A stretch of 64,000 bases of DNA, from positions 22,138-86,137 of the forward strand of contig CANLDA010000015.1 of NCBI GenBank assembly GCA_947489325.1, read 5' to 3'. Made by a program: the position numbers and the translations under genes. The number at the start of each line of letters is the position of its first letter. The stretch's first letter is position 1. Below are positions 29,583 to 37,667 of the stretch, piece after piece. Origin of the DNA: an uncultured Paracoccaceae bacterium. GTDB taxonomy: Bacteria; Pseudomonadota; Alphaproteobacteria; Rhodobacterales; Rhodobacteraceae. A model generated the notes under the pieces. That model worked only from the letters and a program-made list of their open reading frames with translations. It ran no database searches and was not told the DNA's origin.

Positions 29583-29609
29583 ATGTATCGTGGGATCTGG
29601 CTCCGTTAA
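29583..29609 (+). other. Possible short upstream ORF before the ABC exporter gene
   Basis: AGGAGGG (29569-29575) sits seven bases before an ATG that opens the eight-codon frame MYRGIWLR and a TAA stop. This is the strongest ribosome binding site in the 254-base gap before the exporter gene, whose own site is weak. It could be a leader peptide or chance. Confidence 0.25.
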
Positions 29610-29697
29610 TTGAAACCAGCCCGTAACGAGGGTGAAGCTTGGCATTTTCGCCATTCGCTTACCTATGACATTCCGTATTTCTGTTGAGACTTTCCTG

Positions 29698-31524
29698 ATG
29701 TTTAAATTTTTCGAAAACCTCGTCGATCCGTATTGTGATTTTCCCGAAAATGACCATCCGCCACAGCGTATGTGGCCGTTCATGATGGAATATGCACGCC
29801 CATTTAAAGCTGTATTCTGGATTGCGGGGATCATGTCCTTTGTTGTGGCGGCTATTGAGGTTGGGCTGATCGCCTATATGGGCCGGGTGGTTGATATTCT
29901 GGGCGGTGAGCCTGCACAGGTTTGGGCCGAATATGGCACCGAATTTATTCTGGCGGCGGTGTTTATCCTTTTTCTGCGCCCGATCATTCAGGCGGTGGAT
30001 GTGTTGTTGCTGAACAACACGGTGCTGCCGAATTTTGGCACAATGATCCGCTGGCGCGCACATAAGCATGTGTTGCGCCAATCGGTGGGGTGGTTTGAAA
30101 ACGATTTTGCTGGGCGAATTGCAAATCGGATCATGCAAACGCCACCAGCGGCAGGAGAGGCCGTGTTTCAGGTCTTTGATTCGATCACTTTTTCATTAGC
30201 GTATTTTATTGGTGCAGGGGTATTGCTGATGCAGGCAGATGTGCGCCTGATGGTGCCCTTGCTGATTTGGTTGTCGCTTTATGCGGTGTTGGTGGGCTGG
30301 ACAGTAAAGCGGGTTGGCCCTGCCTCAAAACGGGCGTCAGATGCGCGATCTTTGGTGACAGGGCGTGTGGTGGATGCTTATTCCAACATTCACTCGGTCA
30401 AACTGTTTGCGCACAGCAGTCACGAATTGGATTATGCCAAGGATGCGATTGAGCATTCGCGTAAAACATTTCAGCAGGAAATGCGCATTTTCACAATTAT
30501 GGACGTGACGCTTGTGACGTTGAATGGCCTGCTGATCCTTGGGGTTGTCGGTTGGGCCTTTTGGTTGTGGATGCAGGGGGCGGCGTCTGTTGGTGTGGTG
30601 GCTGCAGCGACAGCGTTGACGTTGCGTTTGAATGCGATGACCGGATGGATCATGTGGGCGCTGACCTCGTTCTTTCGCCAACTTGGCGTTGTTGCCGAAG
30701 GGATGGAGACCATTGCCCAGCCCATTACCTTGGTGGATGCGCCGGGCGCGCATCCCTTGCAGTTGGATGCCGGAAAGATAGAGCTTCAATCATTGTCGCA
30801 CCATTATGGGCGCGAAGCGGGTGGGTTGAACAATATCAATTTGACGATCCAACCAGGCGAGAAAATCGGCCTGATTGGTCGCTCTGGGGCTGGAAAATCA
30901 ACGCTCGTGAAGTTGTTGTTGCGGTTTTACGATGCGGATAGCGGGGTGATCCTGATGGATGGTCAGGACATTTCTGAGGTGGCGCAAGACAGCCTGCGCG
31001 ACCATATCGGCATGGTTCAACAAGATAGCTCGTTGTTGCACCGGTCTGTACGGGACAACATCCTGTATGGGCGCCCTGACGCCAGTGAGGCGCAGATGAT
31101 AGCTGCGGCCAAAAAGGCAGAGGCCCATGATTTCATTCTGGACTTGCAAGATCCAGAAGGGCGCAAGGGATATGAGGCGCAAGTGGGGGAGCGTGGGGTG
31201 AAATTGTCGGGCGGTCAGCGTCAGCGGATCACCCTAGCGCGAGTCATCCTGAAGGATGCACCGATCTTGTTGCTGGACGAGGCCACATCTGCCTTGGATT
31301 CAGAAGTAGAGGCGATCATTCAGCAGACGTTGTATGGCATGATGGAAGGTAAGACCGTGATTGCCATTGCGCACCGCCTATCAACGATTGCACAGATGGA
31401 TCGTATTCTTGTTCTGGATCAAGGGCAGATTGTCGAAGAGGGTAGCCATGCTGATCTTTTGGCAGAGGGTGGCCTTTATGCCGGGTTCTGGCAGCGGCAA
31501 TCCGGAGGGTTTCTGGATGTCTAA
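29698..31524 (+). CDS. ABC transporter, fused membrane and ATPase domains (exporter type)
   Basis: 608 residues, an MsbA-like half transporter. The first 330 residues hold six membrane helices, and the ATPase domain follows with GRSGAGKST near 415, LSGGQRQR, ILLLDEATSALD and the His loop AHRLST. The start at MFKFFENLVDPYC is chosen from the family N-terminus as I recall it; upstream ATGs exist at 29665 and 29632 and no start has a good ribosome binding site. Substrate unknown. A dispersed repeat lies 30 bases behind the stop. Confidence 0.88.
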   Translation: MFKFFENLVDPYCDFPENDHPPQRMWPFMMEYARPFKAVFWIAGIMSFVVAAIEVGLIAYMGRVVDILGGEPAQVWAEYGTEFILAAVFILFLRPIIQAVDVLLLNNTVLPNFGTMIRWRAHKHVLRQSVGWFENDFAGRIANRIMQTPPAAGEAVFQVFDSITFSLAYFIGAGVLLMQADVRLMVPLLIWLSLYAVLVGWTVKRVGPASKRASDARSLVTGRVVDAYSNIHSVKLFAHSSHELDYAKDAIEHSRKTFQQEMRIFTIMDVTLVTLNGLLILGVVGWAFWLWMQGAASVGVVAAATALTLRLNAMTGWIMWALTSFFRQLGVVAEGMETIAQPITLVDAPGAHPLQLDAGKIELQSLSHHYGREAGGLNNINLTIQPGEKIGLIGRSGAGKSTLVKLLLRFYDADSGVILMDGQDISEVAQDSLRDHIGMVQQDSSLLHRSVRDNILYGRPDASEAQMIAAAKKAEAHDFILDLQDPEGRKGYEAQVGERGVKLSGGQRQRITLARVILKDAPILLLDEATSALDSEVEAIIQQTLYGMMEGKTVIAIAHRLSTIAQMDRILVLDQGQIVEEGSHADLLAEGGLYAGFWQRQSGGFLDV

Positions 31525-31553
31525 CCTCTGAGCGAGGCGCGTGTTGCTGTTGT

Positions 31554-31590
31554 GGGAGCCTCCGGCGGGGATATTTTTGCCAAGAAGAAG
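31554..31590 (+). repeat. Dispersed composite repeat, copy 3 (behind ABC exporter gene)
   Basis: GGGAGCCTCCGGCGGGGATATTT then GCCAAGAAGAAG in plus orientation is this copy's layout; written in parts, GGGAGCC TCC GGC, GGGGATATTTTT, GCCAAGAAGAAG. Hairpin modules are reduced to a GGAGCCTCC-type element. Same orientation relative to the upstream gene. Confidence 0.7.
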
Positions 31591-31634
31591 CCCGAAGGGT
31601 TTTAAGCATAGTCAGAGCGCGGTAAGGCAAGGCC

Positions 31635-32885
31635 ATGACAGAATATGAAATCATACGTTTGGGCCATCAAGGGGATGGTATTGCCGAGGGGCCTTTGTTT
31701 GTGCCGCTTACCTTGCCGGGGGATGTGGTGACGGGGGCGGTGGATGGCGCCCGCCTGACGGATGTGCGCATTAACACCCCATCGGAGCATCGGGTGAAAC
31801 CTGTGTGTCGTCATTTCAAATCTTGTGGCGGGTGCTCTTTGCAGCATGCCCATGCGGATTTTGTTGCGGACTGGAAGGTTCAGGTTGTTCAGGCAGCTTT
31901 GGCAGCGCAGGGATTGGAATGTGAATTTCGACCCATTCATACCTCTCCTGCGCGCAGTCGTCGCCGGGCGGTAATTTCGGCACGCCGTACCAAAAAGGGG
32001 GCGACGGCGGGATTTCATATGCGGGCCTCTGATACGATTACGGAAATTCCGGATTGCCAATTGCTGCATCCCAAATTGATGTCTGCATTGGATGTCGCAC
32101 AGGCGTTGGCTTTGGTTGGGGTATCGCGAAAAGGCGAATTGTCGATTACAGCAACGCTGACAGCGCATGGGCTTGATTTGTCCGTCATGGGGGGTAAGCC
32201 ACTTGACGGGCCGTTCTTGGCGCAGTTGGCGCAAGAGTGTGAGCGGCACGGGCTGGCGCGGCTTTGTTGGGATGGTGAGGTGATCGCCACACGCCTTCCG
32301 CCGACACAGGGTTTTGGACGTGCGCAGGTTACACCGCCGCCGGGCGCTTTTTTGCAGGCGACCCAAGATGGCGAGGCGGCCTTGTTGGCGGCTGTGCGTG
32401 AAATTGTGGTGGATGCCGATCGTATTGCTGATTTGTTTGCTGGGTGCGGCACCTTTGCACTGCCATTGGCTGAGGAAGCAATGGTGCACGCGATAGAGGG
32501 TGAGCGATCCATGATGATGGCGCTGGATGCAGGGTGGCGACAGGCGCAGGGGCTAAAGACCGTGACCACAGAAACCCGTGATCTGTTTCGCAATCCGGTG
32601 ATGGCGCAGGATTTGCGATTTGATGCGGTGGTGATTGATCCGCCTCGCGCAGGGGCGGCGGCGCAGGTGGCGGAATTGGCGCAATCTGATGTGTCAACGA
32701 TTGCCTTTGTGTCCTGTAATCCAGTGACCTTTGCGCGCGATGCGGCGATGTTGTGCGCAGCCGGGTATACGCTGAATTGGGTGCAGGTAGTGGATCAGTT
32801 TCGTTGGTCAACGCATGTCGAACTTGTGGCCAGCTTTACGCGAAAGCAGCGTCAGAATGTTGCAGCCCCATTGACCCTTGGGTGA
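31635..32885 (+). CDS. RNA m5U methyltransferase of the RlmD/RumA family
   Basis: Methylates a uridine in 23S rRNA (or tRNA) at C5 with SAM. 416 residues. An N-terminal TRAM-like part precedes Fe-S ligands Cys58, Cys64 and Cys67 (CRHFKSCGGCSLQH) and a fourth near 138. The methyltransferase domain has DLFAGCGTF, VIDPPRAG and the catalytic FVSCNP. Target site specificity (U747, U1939 or another) cannot be read from the motifs. hemH follows after 42 bases. Confidence 0.9.
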   Translation: MTEYEIIRLGHQGDGIAEGPLFVPLTLPGDVVTGAVDGARLTDVRINTPSEHRVKPVCRHFKSCGGCSLQHAHADFVADWKVQVVQAALAAQGLECEFRPIHTSPARSRRRAVISARRTKKGATAGFHMRASDTITEIPDCQLLHPKLMSALDVAQALALVGVSRKGELSITATLTAHGLDLSVMGGKPLDGPFLAQLAQECERHGLARLCWDGEVIATRLPPTQGFGRAQVTPPPGAFLQATQDGEAALLAAVREIVVDADRIADLFAGCGTFALPLAEEAMVHAIEGERSMMMALDAGWRQAQGLKTVTTETRDLFRNPVMAQDLRFDAVVIDPPRAGAAAQVAELAQSDVSTIAFVSCNPVTFARDAAMLCAAGYTLNWVQVVDQFRWSTHVELVASFTRKQRQNVAAPLTLG

Positions 32886-32927
32886 CATGCGCTATGTCCT
32901 TTGGATATCTAGCGAACAGGACACAGC

Positions 32928-33989
32928 ATGCCAGACCGTCAATCGAACGCGACCATTCCAGACTATGCACCACAGGATCACCCCACCGTTGCACGCGGTA
33001 AAATCGGTGTGTTGTTTGCCAATCTTGGAACGCCGGATGATTACAGTTATTGGCCGATGCGTCGGTATTTGAATGAGTTCTTGTCAGATAAGCGGGTGAT
33101 TGATTACCCAGCGTGGAAGTGGCAGCCACTGTTGCAGGCGATCATTCTGACCAAACGGCCATTTTCCAGTGGGGCGGCCTATAAATCCATATGGAATCAC
33201 AGCAAGGGTGAAAGCCCTTTGATGACCATTACTAGGGATCAGACGGTCAAACTGCGCACAGCCTTAAAGGCGCAGTATGGAGATCAGGTGATGGTGGATT
33301 TTTGTATGCGGTATGGCAACCCATCCACCAAATCCAAGGTGCGCGAGATGGTGGCCGCGGGGTGTGAACGTATTTTGTTTTTTCCACTGTATCCACAATA
33401 CGCCGGGGCAACTTCTGCCACGGCGAACGATCAGTTCTTTCGCGCGTTGATGGACGAAACATGGCAACCCGCCGCGCGTACGATAACGCCCTATTTTGAT
33501 CATCCACAATATATCGACGCTTTGGCCGAATCTGTAGAGCGCGCCTATGGCAAGATGACGACGAAGCCTGATATTTTGGTGGTGAGTTATCATGGAATGC
33601 CGCGGCGGTATCTGATGCAGGGCGATCCGTATCATTGCCACTGCGCTAAAACGACTCGATTGCTTAAGGAGCGTTTGGGCTGGGCAGATACGGATTTGGT
33701 AATGACCTTCCAGTCAAAGTTTGGCCCAGAGGAATGGCTGCAACCCTATACCGTGGAAGAGGTTGCGCGGCTGGCACAGGCGGGGAAAACCAATATCGCT
33801 GTGATCGCGCCGGCGTTTTCCGCCGATTGCATCGAAACACTGGAAGAGATCAACGAAGAGATCAAAGAAAGCTTTGAAGAGGCAGGCGGTAAGGGATTCA
33901 CCTATATTCCCTGCCTGAATGATGAGGATGCCCATATTTCAGCGCTTAGCGCTGTGGTGCAGGAAAACCTGCAGGGATGGGTTAAGTAA
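32928..33989 (+). CDS. hemH: Ferrochelatase
   Basis: Inserts Fe2+ into protoporphyrin IX to make haem. 353 residues. The catalytic histidine lies in SYHGMPRRY near residue 222; ANLGTPD at the N-terminus and FQSKFGPEEWLQPYT near 262 are family signatures. It ends in a bidirectional terminator shared with the small membrane protein gene downstream. Functionally downstream of HemJ, encoded 32 kb away. Confidence 0.95.
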   Translation: MPDRQSNATIPDYAPQDHPTVARGKIGVLFANLGTPDDYSYWPMRRYLNEFLSDKRVIDYPAWKWQPLLQAIILTKRPFSSGAAYKSIWNHSKGESPLMTITRDQTVKLRTALKAQYGDQVMVDFCMRYGNPSTKSKVREMVAAGCERILFFPLYPQYAGATSATANDQFFRALMDETWQPAARTITPYFDHPQYIDALAESVERAYGKMTTKPDILVVSYHGMPRRYLMQGDPYHCHCAKTTRLLKERLGWADTDLVMTFQSKFGPEEWLQPYTVEEVARLAQAGKTNIAVIAPAFSADCIETLEEINEEIKESFEEAGGKGFTYIPCLNDEDAHISALSAVVQENLQGWVK

Positions 33990-34005
33990 AGTGTGCTGAA
34001 ATGAA

Positions 34006-34032
34006 AAAGGGTGGGGAAAATCCCCACCCTTT
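34006..34032. terminator. Bidirectional terminator between hemH and small paralog A
   Basis: AAAGGGTGGGGA AAA TCCCCACCCTTT: a perfect 12-bp stem, three-base loop, A and T runs outside. Confidence 0.85.
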
Positions 34033-34055
34033 CAGAAACTGTTGTGTGCCGAAAA

Positions 34056-34241
34056 TTAGTCAGCTGCAACAACTGCTGCAACAACTGCGATCAGAACCAG
34101 CGGAACCCAGATGCCAGCAGCAGAAGAAGAAGCTGCTTCTGTAGCGATAACCGGAGGCTCAACTTCAACATCAGATACGGAACCAGCGAAAGCTGAAGTG
34201 GATGTCAGGGCGATAGCAGCAGCAAGTGCGATTTTTTTCAT
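34056..34241 (-). CDS. Small exported single-span membrane protein, paralog A
   Basis: 61 residues: a signal peptide (MKKIALAAAIALTSTSAFA, cleavage after residue 19), a short acidic segment (DVEVEPPVIATEA), then a Ser/Ala turn and one membrane helix AAGIWVPLVLIAVVAAVVAAD at the very C-terminus. GGAA precedes the ATG. It is a tandem duplicate of the gene at 34439-34624, with almost identical DNA over the 3' end. I recall similar short proteins in other Rhodobacterales but know of no function. It has its own terminator on the left. Confidence 0.75.
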   Translation of the reverse strand: MKKIALAAAIALTSTSAFAGSVSDVEVEPPVIATEAASSSAAGIWVPLVLIAVVAAVVAAD

Positions 34242-34385
34242 TGTCTTTATTCCATTGATGGCCCGATTTGGGCGAAATTATGATTGCGGAATCAGTACTG
34301 GCCGATTTTTGAGGATTTTGCAATTTATCTTATCGGTGAAAAATCGCCGATTGTTCCCCTTATGCATCAATCAATGTTACAAAAT

Positions 34386-34419
34386 GAAAAAGGCGGCACC
34401 ATTAGGAGCCGCCTTTTTC
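34386..34419. terminator. Bidirectional terminator between the two small paralogs
   Basis: GAAAAAGGCGGC, ten-base loop, GCCGCCTTTTTC: 12-bp stem with A5 and T5 at the ends. It terminates paralog B on the minus strand and separates it from paralog A. Confidence 0.85.
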
Positions 34420-34438
34420 TATTCAATGTGACTAAAAA

Positions 34439-34624
34439 TTAGTCAGCTGCAACAACTGCGGCCACAATTGCGATCAGGACCAGTGGGACCCAGATGCCAG
34501 CAGCAGAAGAGCTTGCCGCTTCTTCTTCGATGACAACAGGCTCAACAACAGGCTCAGAATAGCTACCAGCAAATGCAGTAGAAGCAGCGCCAGTCAGTGC
34601 AGCAGCGAGAACGAGTTTCTTCAT
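34439..34624 (-). CDS. Small exported single-span membrane protein, paralog B
   Basis: 61 residues with the same plan as paralog A: a signal peptide (MKKLVLAAALTGAASTAFA), an acidic patch (EPVVEPVVIEEEAA) and a C-terminal AAGIWVPLVLIAIVAAVVAAD helix. The ATG at 34624 has GGAGGA at ideal spacing; a 17-codon extension upstream lacks support. The first 70 bases from the stop are nearly identical to paralog A, including silent positions, which suggests recent duplication or gene conversion. Function unknown. Confidence 0.75.
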   Translation of the reverse strand: MKKLVLAAALTGAASTAFAGSYSEPVVEPVVIEEEAASSSAAGIWVPLVLIAIVAAVVAAD

Positions 34625-34765
34625 AGTATCCTCCAGAATTCGCCCACTATAGATTAGCCCATAGCAAGCACCCAAGACTTAAGCTCGTATCCTTGTGTAA
34701 CCAGTAAACAGTATCCATTGCAAACCTAGTTTCGTAAAAACAGGGCTTTAGGCGTCAATTTGTGG

Positions 34766-35368
34766 TCAAATTAGCAACACTTGAGTGCCTACTTTGGTCA
34801 AATCGAACAATTCGGCAATGTGTTCATTATACAGACCAATGCACCCATTGGACGATCGGCGCCCGATTTTGCGCGTGTCGTGGGTGCCGTGAATACGATA
34901 ATATGTCCAGCTTAGGTAAAGCGCGTGTGTGCCCAATGGGTTGTCCGGGCCGGGACCGACATATTCGGGCCATTCTGGATTGCGGATACGCATTGACGGG
35001 GTCGGACGCCAGCTTGGCCCAACCACCTTGCGGACAACCTTGGTACGGCCTTTACGCGTAAGATCTTCTGTCAAAGGGACGGAAGATGGAAACAGCTTAT
35101 AAGTGGTTTCGTCTTCTGACCAATAATGCAGGGCACGGCTGGTGATATCGACCAATACCGCACCATTTTTCAAGTTGCTGAAATAGGGGCGCCAATCCAA
35201 AGAGCGAAAGCTTGAAATATTACGCGGGGCTGTTTCCGTGACTTCGGTCTCAATTTCAACAGTGCCTTCGCCGTCAACTTCCTGCGCCAAAACAGGTGCC
35301 CCGATAAATGCGGCACCGCTTGCCAAAAAGCTGCGTCGTCCAATTGTGCGTCCAAATTTCTGAGTCAT
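34766..35368 (-). CDS. L,D-transpeptidase (YkuD domain), Tat-exported
   Basis: 200 residues. A twin-arginine signal (GRRSFLASGAAF, Arg11-Arg12) precedes a YkuD domain with HGTHD and SSNGCIGL, the catalytic His and Cys motif. Such enzymes make 3-3 cross-links in peptidoglycan or anchor proteins to it. The chosen ATG 35368 gives the Tat signal; the frame to 35479 is upstream of it. Divergent from the CAP lipoprotein gene; a second L,D-transpeptidase lies 1 kb away. Confidence 0.88.
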   Translation of the reverse strand: MTQKFGRTIGRRSFLASGAAFIGAPVLAQEVDGEGTVEIETEVTETAPRNISSFRSLDWRPYFSNLKNGAVLVDITSRALHYWSEDETTYKLFPSSVPLTEDLTRKGRTKVVRKVVGPSWRPTPSMRIRNPEWPEYVGPGPDNPLGTHALYLSWTYYRIHGTHDTRKIGRRSSNGCIGLYNEHIAELFDLTKVGTQVLLI

Positions 35369-35532
35369 GTGATTCTCGATCTTAGTCAAATTCGGTTTGT
35401 GGCATGATATGACCGGAATGACGCAGTCGCAAATCAATGAAGCGTTATTTCGCGCGTCTGAGCGCAAGTGGGTTTTCAACGCAACGCTACCTGAGGTACA
35501 GGAATACTAATACAGATCGGACAGGTGTAGAT

Positions 35533-36075
35533 ATGACAAGGTTTTTGGCAATCCTATTAGTGGTCGTAACCGGGCTTTCAGCCTGTACGACAGGTGGATT
35601 TTCCAACAAGGGTGGCGTCCGGATTTATCAACCTTCGACACGGAACCCTTCGAAGGTTCAGTTTGAAGTGCTGGATTCGGTGAATGCGTTGCGTCAGGCG
35701 TCAGGTCTTGTGGCCGTGCAATTGAATGCAGAACTGAATGCCGCTGCGGCGACTCATTCGCGCGATATGTCCGTGCAAAATCGTCCGTGGCATTTCGGAT
35801 CGGACGGATCTTCGCCGATCGACCGCGCGCGTCGGGTTGGCTATGCCGGGCGCCTTGCGGGGGAAAACATCTCGGAAACCTACGAAACAGAGCTGGAAAC
35901 CCTTGGTGCGTGGATGCAAGAAGAGGGCACGCGCAGCGTTGTGCTTGATCCGGATGCACGGGATATGGGGTTTGCGTGGTTCCAAGAACCGAACGGTAAA
36001 CTGTGGTGGACCATGGTGATGGGCGTGCCGACAGCAACGCCCCTTGCAACAGCAGAGTTTGTTTCTGCCGAATAA
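35533..36075 (+). CDS. CAP-domain (SCP/PR-1) lipoprotein
   Basis: 180 residues. A lipoprotein signal with lipobox LSAC (Cys17) precedes a CAP domain with HSRDMSVQNRPWHFG near 75 and GENISETY near 110, ending FAWFQEPNGKLWWTMVMG. Bacterial CAP proteins are envelope proteins of unclear activity. ATG 35533 has AGGTG upstream; the open frame starts at 35437 but lacks a signal there. It is flanked by two L,D-transpeptidase genes. Confidence 0.87.
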   Translation: MTRFLAILLVVVTGLSACTTGGFSNKGGVRIYQPSTRNPSKVQFEVLDSVNALRQASGLVAVQLNAELNAAAATHSRDMSVQNRPWHFGSDGSSPIDRARRVGYAGRLAGENISETYETELETLGAWMQEEGTRSVVLDPDARDMGFAWFQEPNGKLWWTMVMGVPTATPLATAEFVSAE

Positions 36076-36096
36076 ACCTTTGATTTTCAACGTGGT

Positions 36097-36157
36097 GCAG
36101 GGGCTTGCCCTCTGTGCCATGCGCAGTCACCCCAAGGTATTCTGGCCAACAAAAAGC
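36097..36157 (+). repeat. Dispersed composite repeat, copy 4, degenerate (behind CAP gene)
   Basis: GCAGGGGCTTGCCC, TGTGCCATGCGCA, CACCCCAAGGTATTCTGGCC, AACAAAAAG: all modules recognisable but with several substitutions. Same orientation relative to the upstream gene as the other copies. Confidence 0.6.
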
Positions 36158-36163
36158 CGGAAA

Positions 36164-36655
36164 CTACCGATAAATCGTGATGGGTGTTCCGTTGTTGACC
36201 ATGGCATAAATTTCGCGGATTTCGGCATTCGTCACAGCGATGCACCCTGCTGTCCAATCCTGTCCACCCTTGCGATATTCCCAAGGGCGGCCATGGATAA
36301 AGATATCTCCACCCGGACTTTTGCCTTGGGTGCGCGCATAGGCGATATCATCAGCGTTAGGATAGGAAATGCCGATGGATAGGTGAAATTCGCTGTTCGG
36401 GTTGCGCCGGTCAATTTTATATTCCCCTTCAGGGGTGCGCCCGTCGCCTTCGAACTCTTTATGCTCTTGTGGTGCAAAGCCAAGCCCGACATCGTAATCA
36501 CGCAATACTTTGTCGTGATGCATCAGATAGAGTTTGCGTTGTTCTTTATAGATCAGAACGCGCGTGACCTGCGGGCCGTTGTAGTCTTGAAATTTGTTGC
36601 AGGCGGTTATGCCAAACGCAAGGCAAAGGGCGGCCAGTAGGGAAATGATACGCAT
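36164..36655 (-). CDS. L,D-transpeptidase (YkuD domain) lipoprotein
   Basis: 163 residues. The lipobox ITAC gives a lipidated Cys19. The YkuD core has GDGRTPEG near 75, IFIHGRP near 120 and DWTAGCIAVTN near 138 with catalytic cysteine. It is smaller than the Tat-exported enzyme at 34766 and not closely similar. Expected to act on peptidoglycan, tethered to the outer membrane. Convergent with the CAP gene. Confidence 0.88.
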   Translation of the reverse strand: MRIISLLAALCLAFGITACNKFQDYNGPQVTRVLIYKEQRKLYLMHHDKVLRDYDVGLGFAPQEHKEFEGDGRTPEGEYKIDRRNPNSEFHLSIGISYPNADDIAYARTQGKSPGGDIFIHGRPWEYRKGGQDWTAGCIAVTNAEIREIYAMVNNGTPITIYR

Positions 36656-36773
36656 CGTAATTTTCCTGCTCGGGGTGTGGGCAGTCTATCGCGCCCGTTG
36701 TGTCAGGCATAGGCCGAGAGCACGCATCACGTCAAAGTGAAAAGGCATGGAGCGCAGCTTATCGCTGATTGGG

Positions 36774-36836
36774 CTTCTTCTTGGTGTAAATATCCCGGGG
36801 GGAATGCGTCGTAGACGCAGGGGGGCTGGCCCCCTT
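36774..36836 (-). repeat. Dispersed composite repeat, copy 5 (behind NDUFAF5-like gene)
   Basis: CTTCTTCTTGG, TGTAAATATCCCGGGGGG, AATGCGTC..GACGCA and GGGGGC TGG CCCCC, ending at the TAA stop codon of the minus-strand gene. It has all three modules and overlaps the stop. Confidence 0.85.
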
Positions 36837-37653
36837 AATCCTTCAGAATCTCTTCTTTGGCACCCAGTGCATCTGCGAGTCGAGACACGGCCGAACCGGG
36901 ACGCAAGGGCTGAGGTTGGTTTTGGGCAGGGGCCCATCCGGTCATGAAAATCATTTCAAAGGTCGCAGGTATACGGCCTTCTTCCATGAATTCCAGAGCA
37001 TAAATGTCTGCGGCGCGCATCAAAACCTGGCGCCCCGACGGTCGACGCAAACGCGCATAGAGGGCGTTGTTTTCCCCCATTGAACGCAGGTCTTTCATCA
37101 AATGCCATGCGGTTTCATAGGTTACCTTAAGGGGCATCGCATCAGCCACTGGCATGGCAAGCCCCGCACGCTGTAAAAGTGCACCGAGATCACGGATTTC
37201 CCCCATAGGAGCAATACGGGGGGACAGGCCACCTGTCACTTCGGCCTCTGCTTGACCCAAACAGGCGCGCAATTCATGCAAGGTTTGTCCGCCAAAGCTG
37301 ACAGCCATCAGCAACCCATCCGCCTTGAGGGCGCGGCGGCACTGGATGAGTTGACCAACCGGATCATTGGCCCAATGCAGGCACAGTGCGTGGATGACCA
37401 GATCATGGGTGTTTTCTTGTAAATCCAGAGTGTCGGCATCTGTCATGATGGTCGCATCGGGAAAGCAAGCGCGCCACACATCGGGAAAAGCCGCCACAAT
37501 CGCGACATTGGTAAACGTTCTGTTAACCAAGGATAGGCGATCCTGCACATCCTCGGCAGCAGTTTCCTGAAGGAACATGCCACGCGCGCGATCCGCGCGG
37601 GCGCGGTTTCGGGTCAGGGCATTGCGGTCAGTCAAAAGTGGCGTGTCTTGCAT
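36835..37653 (-). CDS. NDUFAF5/BioC-like class I SAM methyltransferase-fold protein
   Basis: 272 residues. After MQDTPLLTDRNALTRNRARA comes a region that aligns in type with methyltransferase motifs (HALCLHWANDPVGQL; LKADGLLMAVSFGGQTLHELR), the pattern of NDUFAF5 and BioC relatives. The glycine-rich motif I is not present as GxGxG (VAIVAAFPDVW instead), so SAM use is doubtful; human NDUFAF5 is an arginine hydroxylase acting in complex I assembly. That link is inference. ATG 37653 faces comF with a 14-base gap. Confidence 0.75.
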   Translation of the reverse strand: MQDTPLLTDRNALTRNRARADRARGMFLQETAAEDVQDRLSLVNRTFTNVAIVAAFPDVWRACFPDATIMTDADTLDLQENTHDLVIHALCLHWANDPVGQLIQCRRALKADGLLMAVSFGGQTLHELRACLGQAEAEVTGGLSPRIAPMGEIRDLGALLQRAGLAMPVADAMPLKVTYETAWHLMKDLRSMGENNALYARLRRPSGRQVLMRAADIYALEFMEEGRIPATFEMIFMTGWAPAQNQPQPLRPGSAVSRLADALGAKEEILKD

Positions 37654-37667
37654 GGGCGGAACATAGG

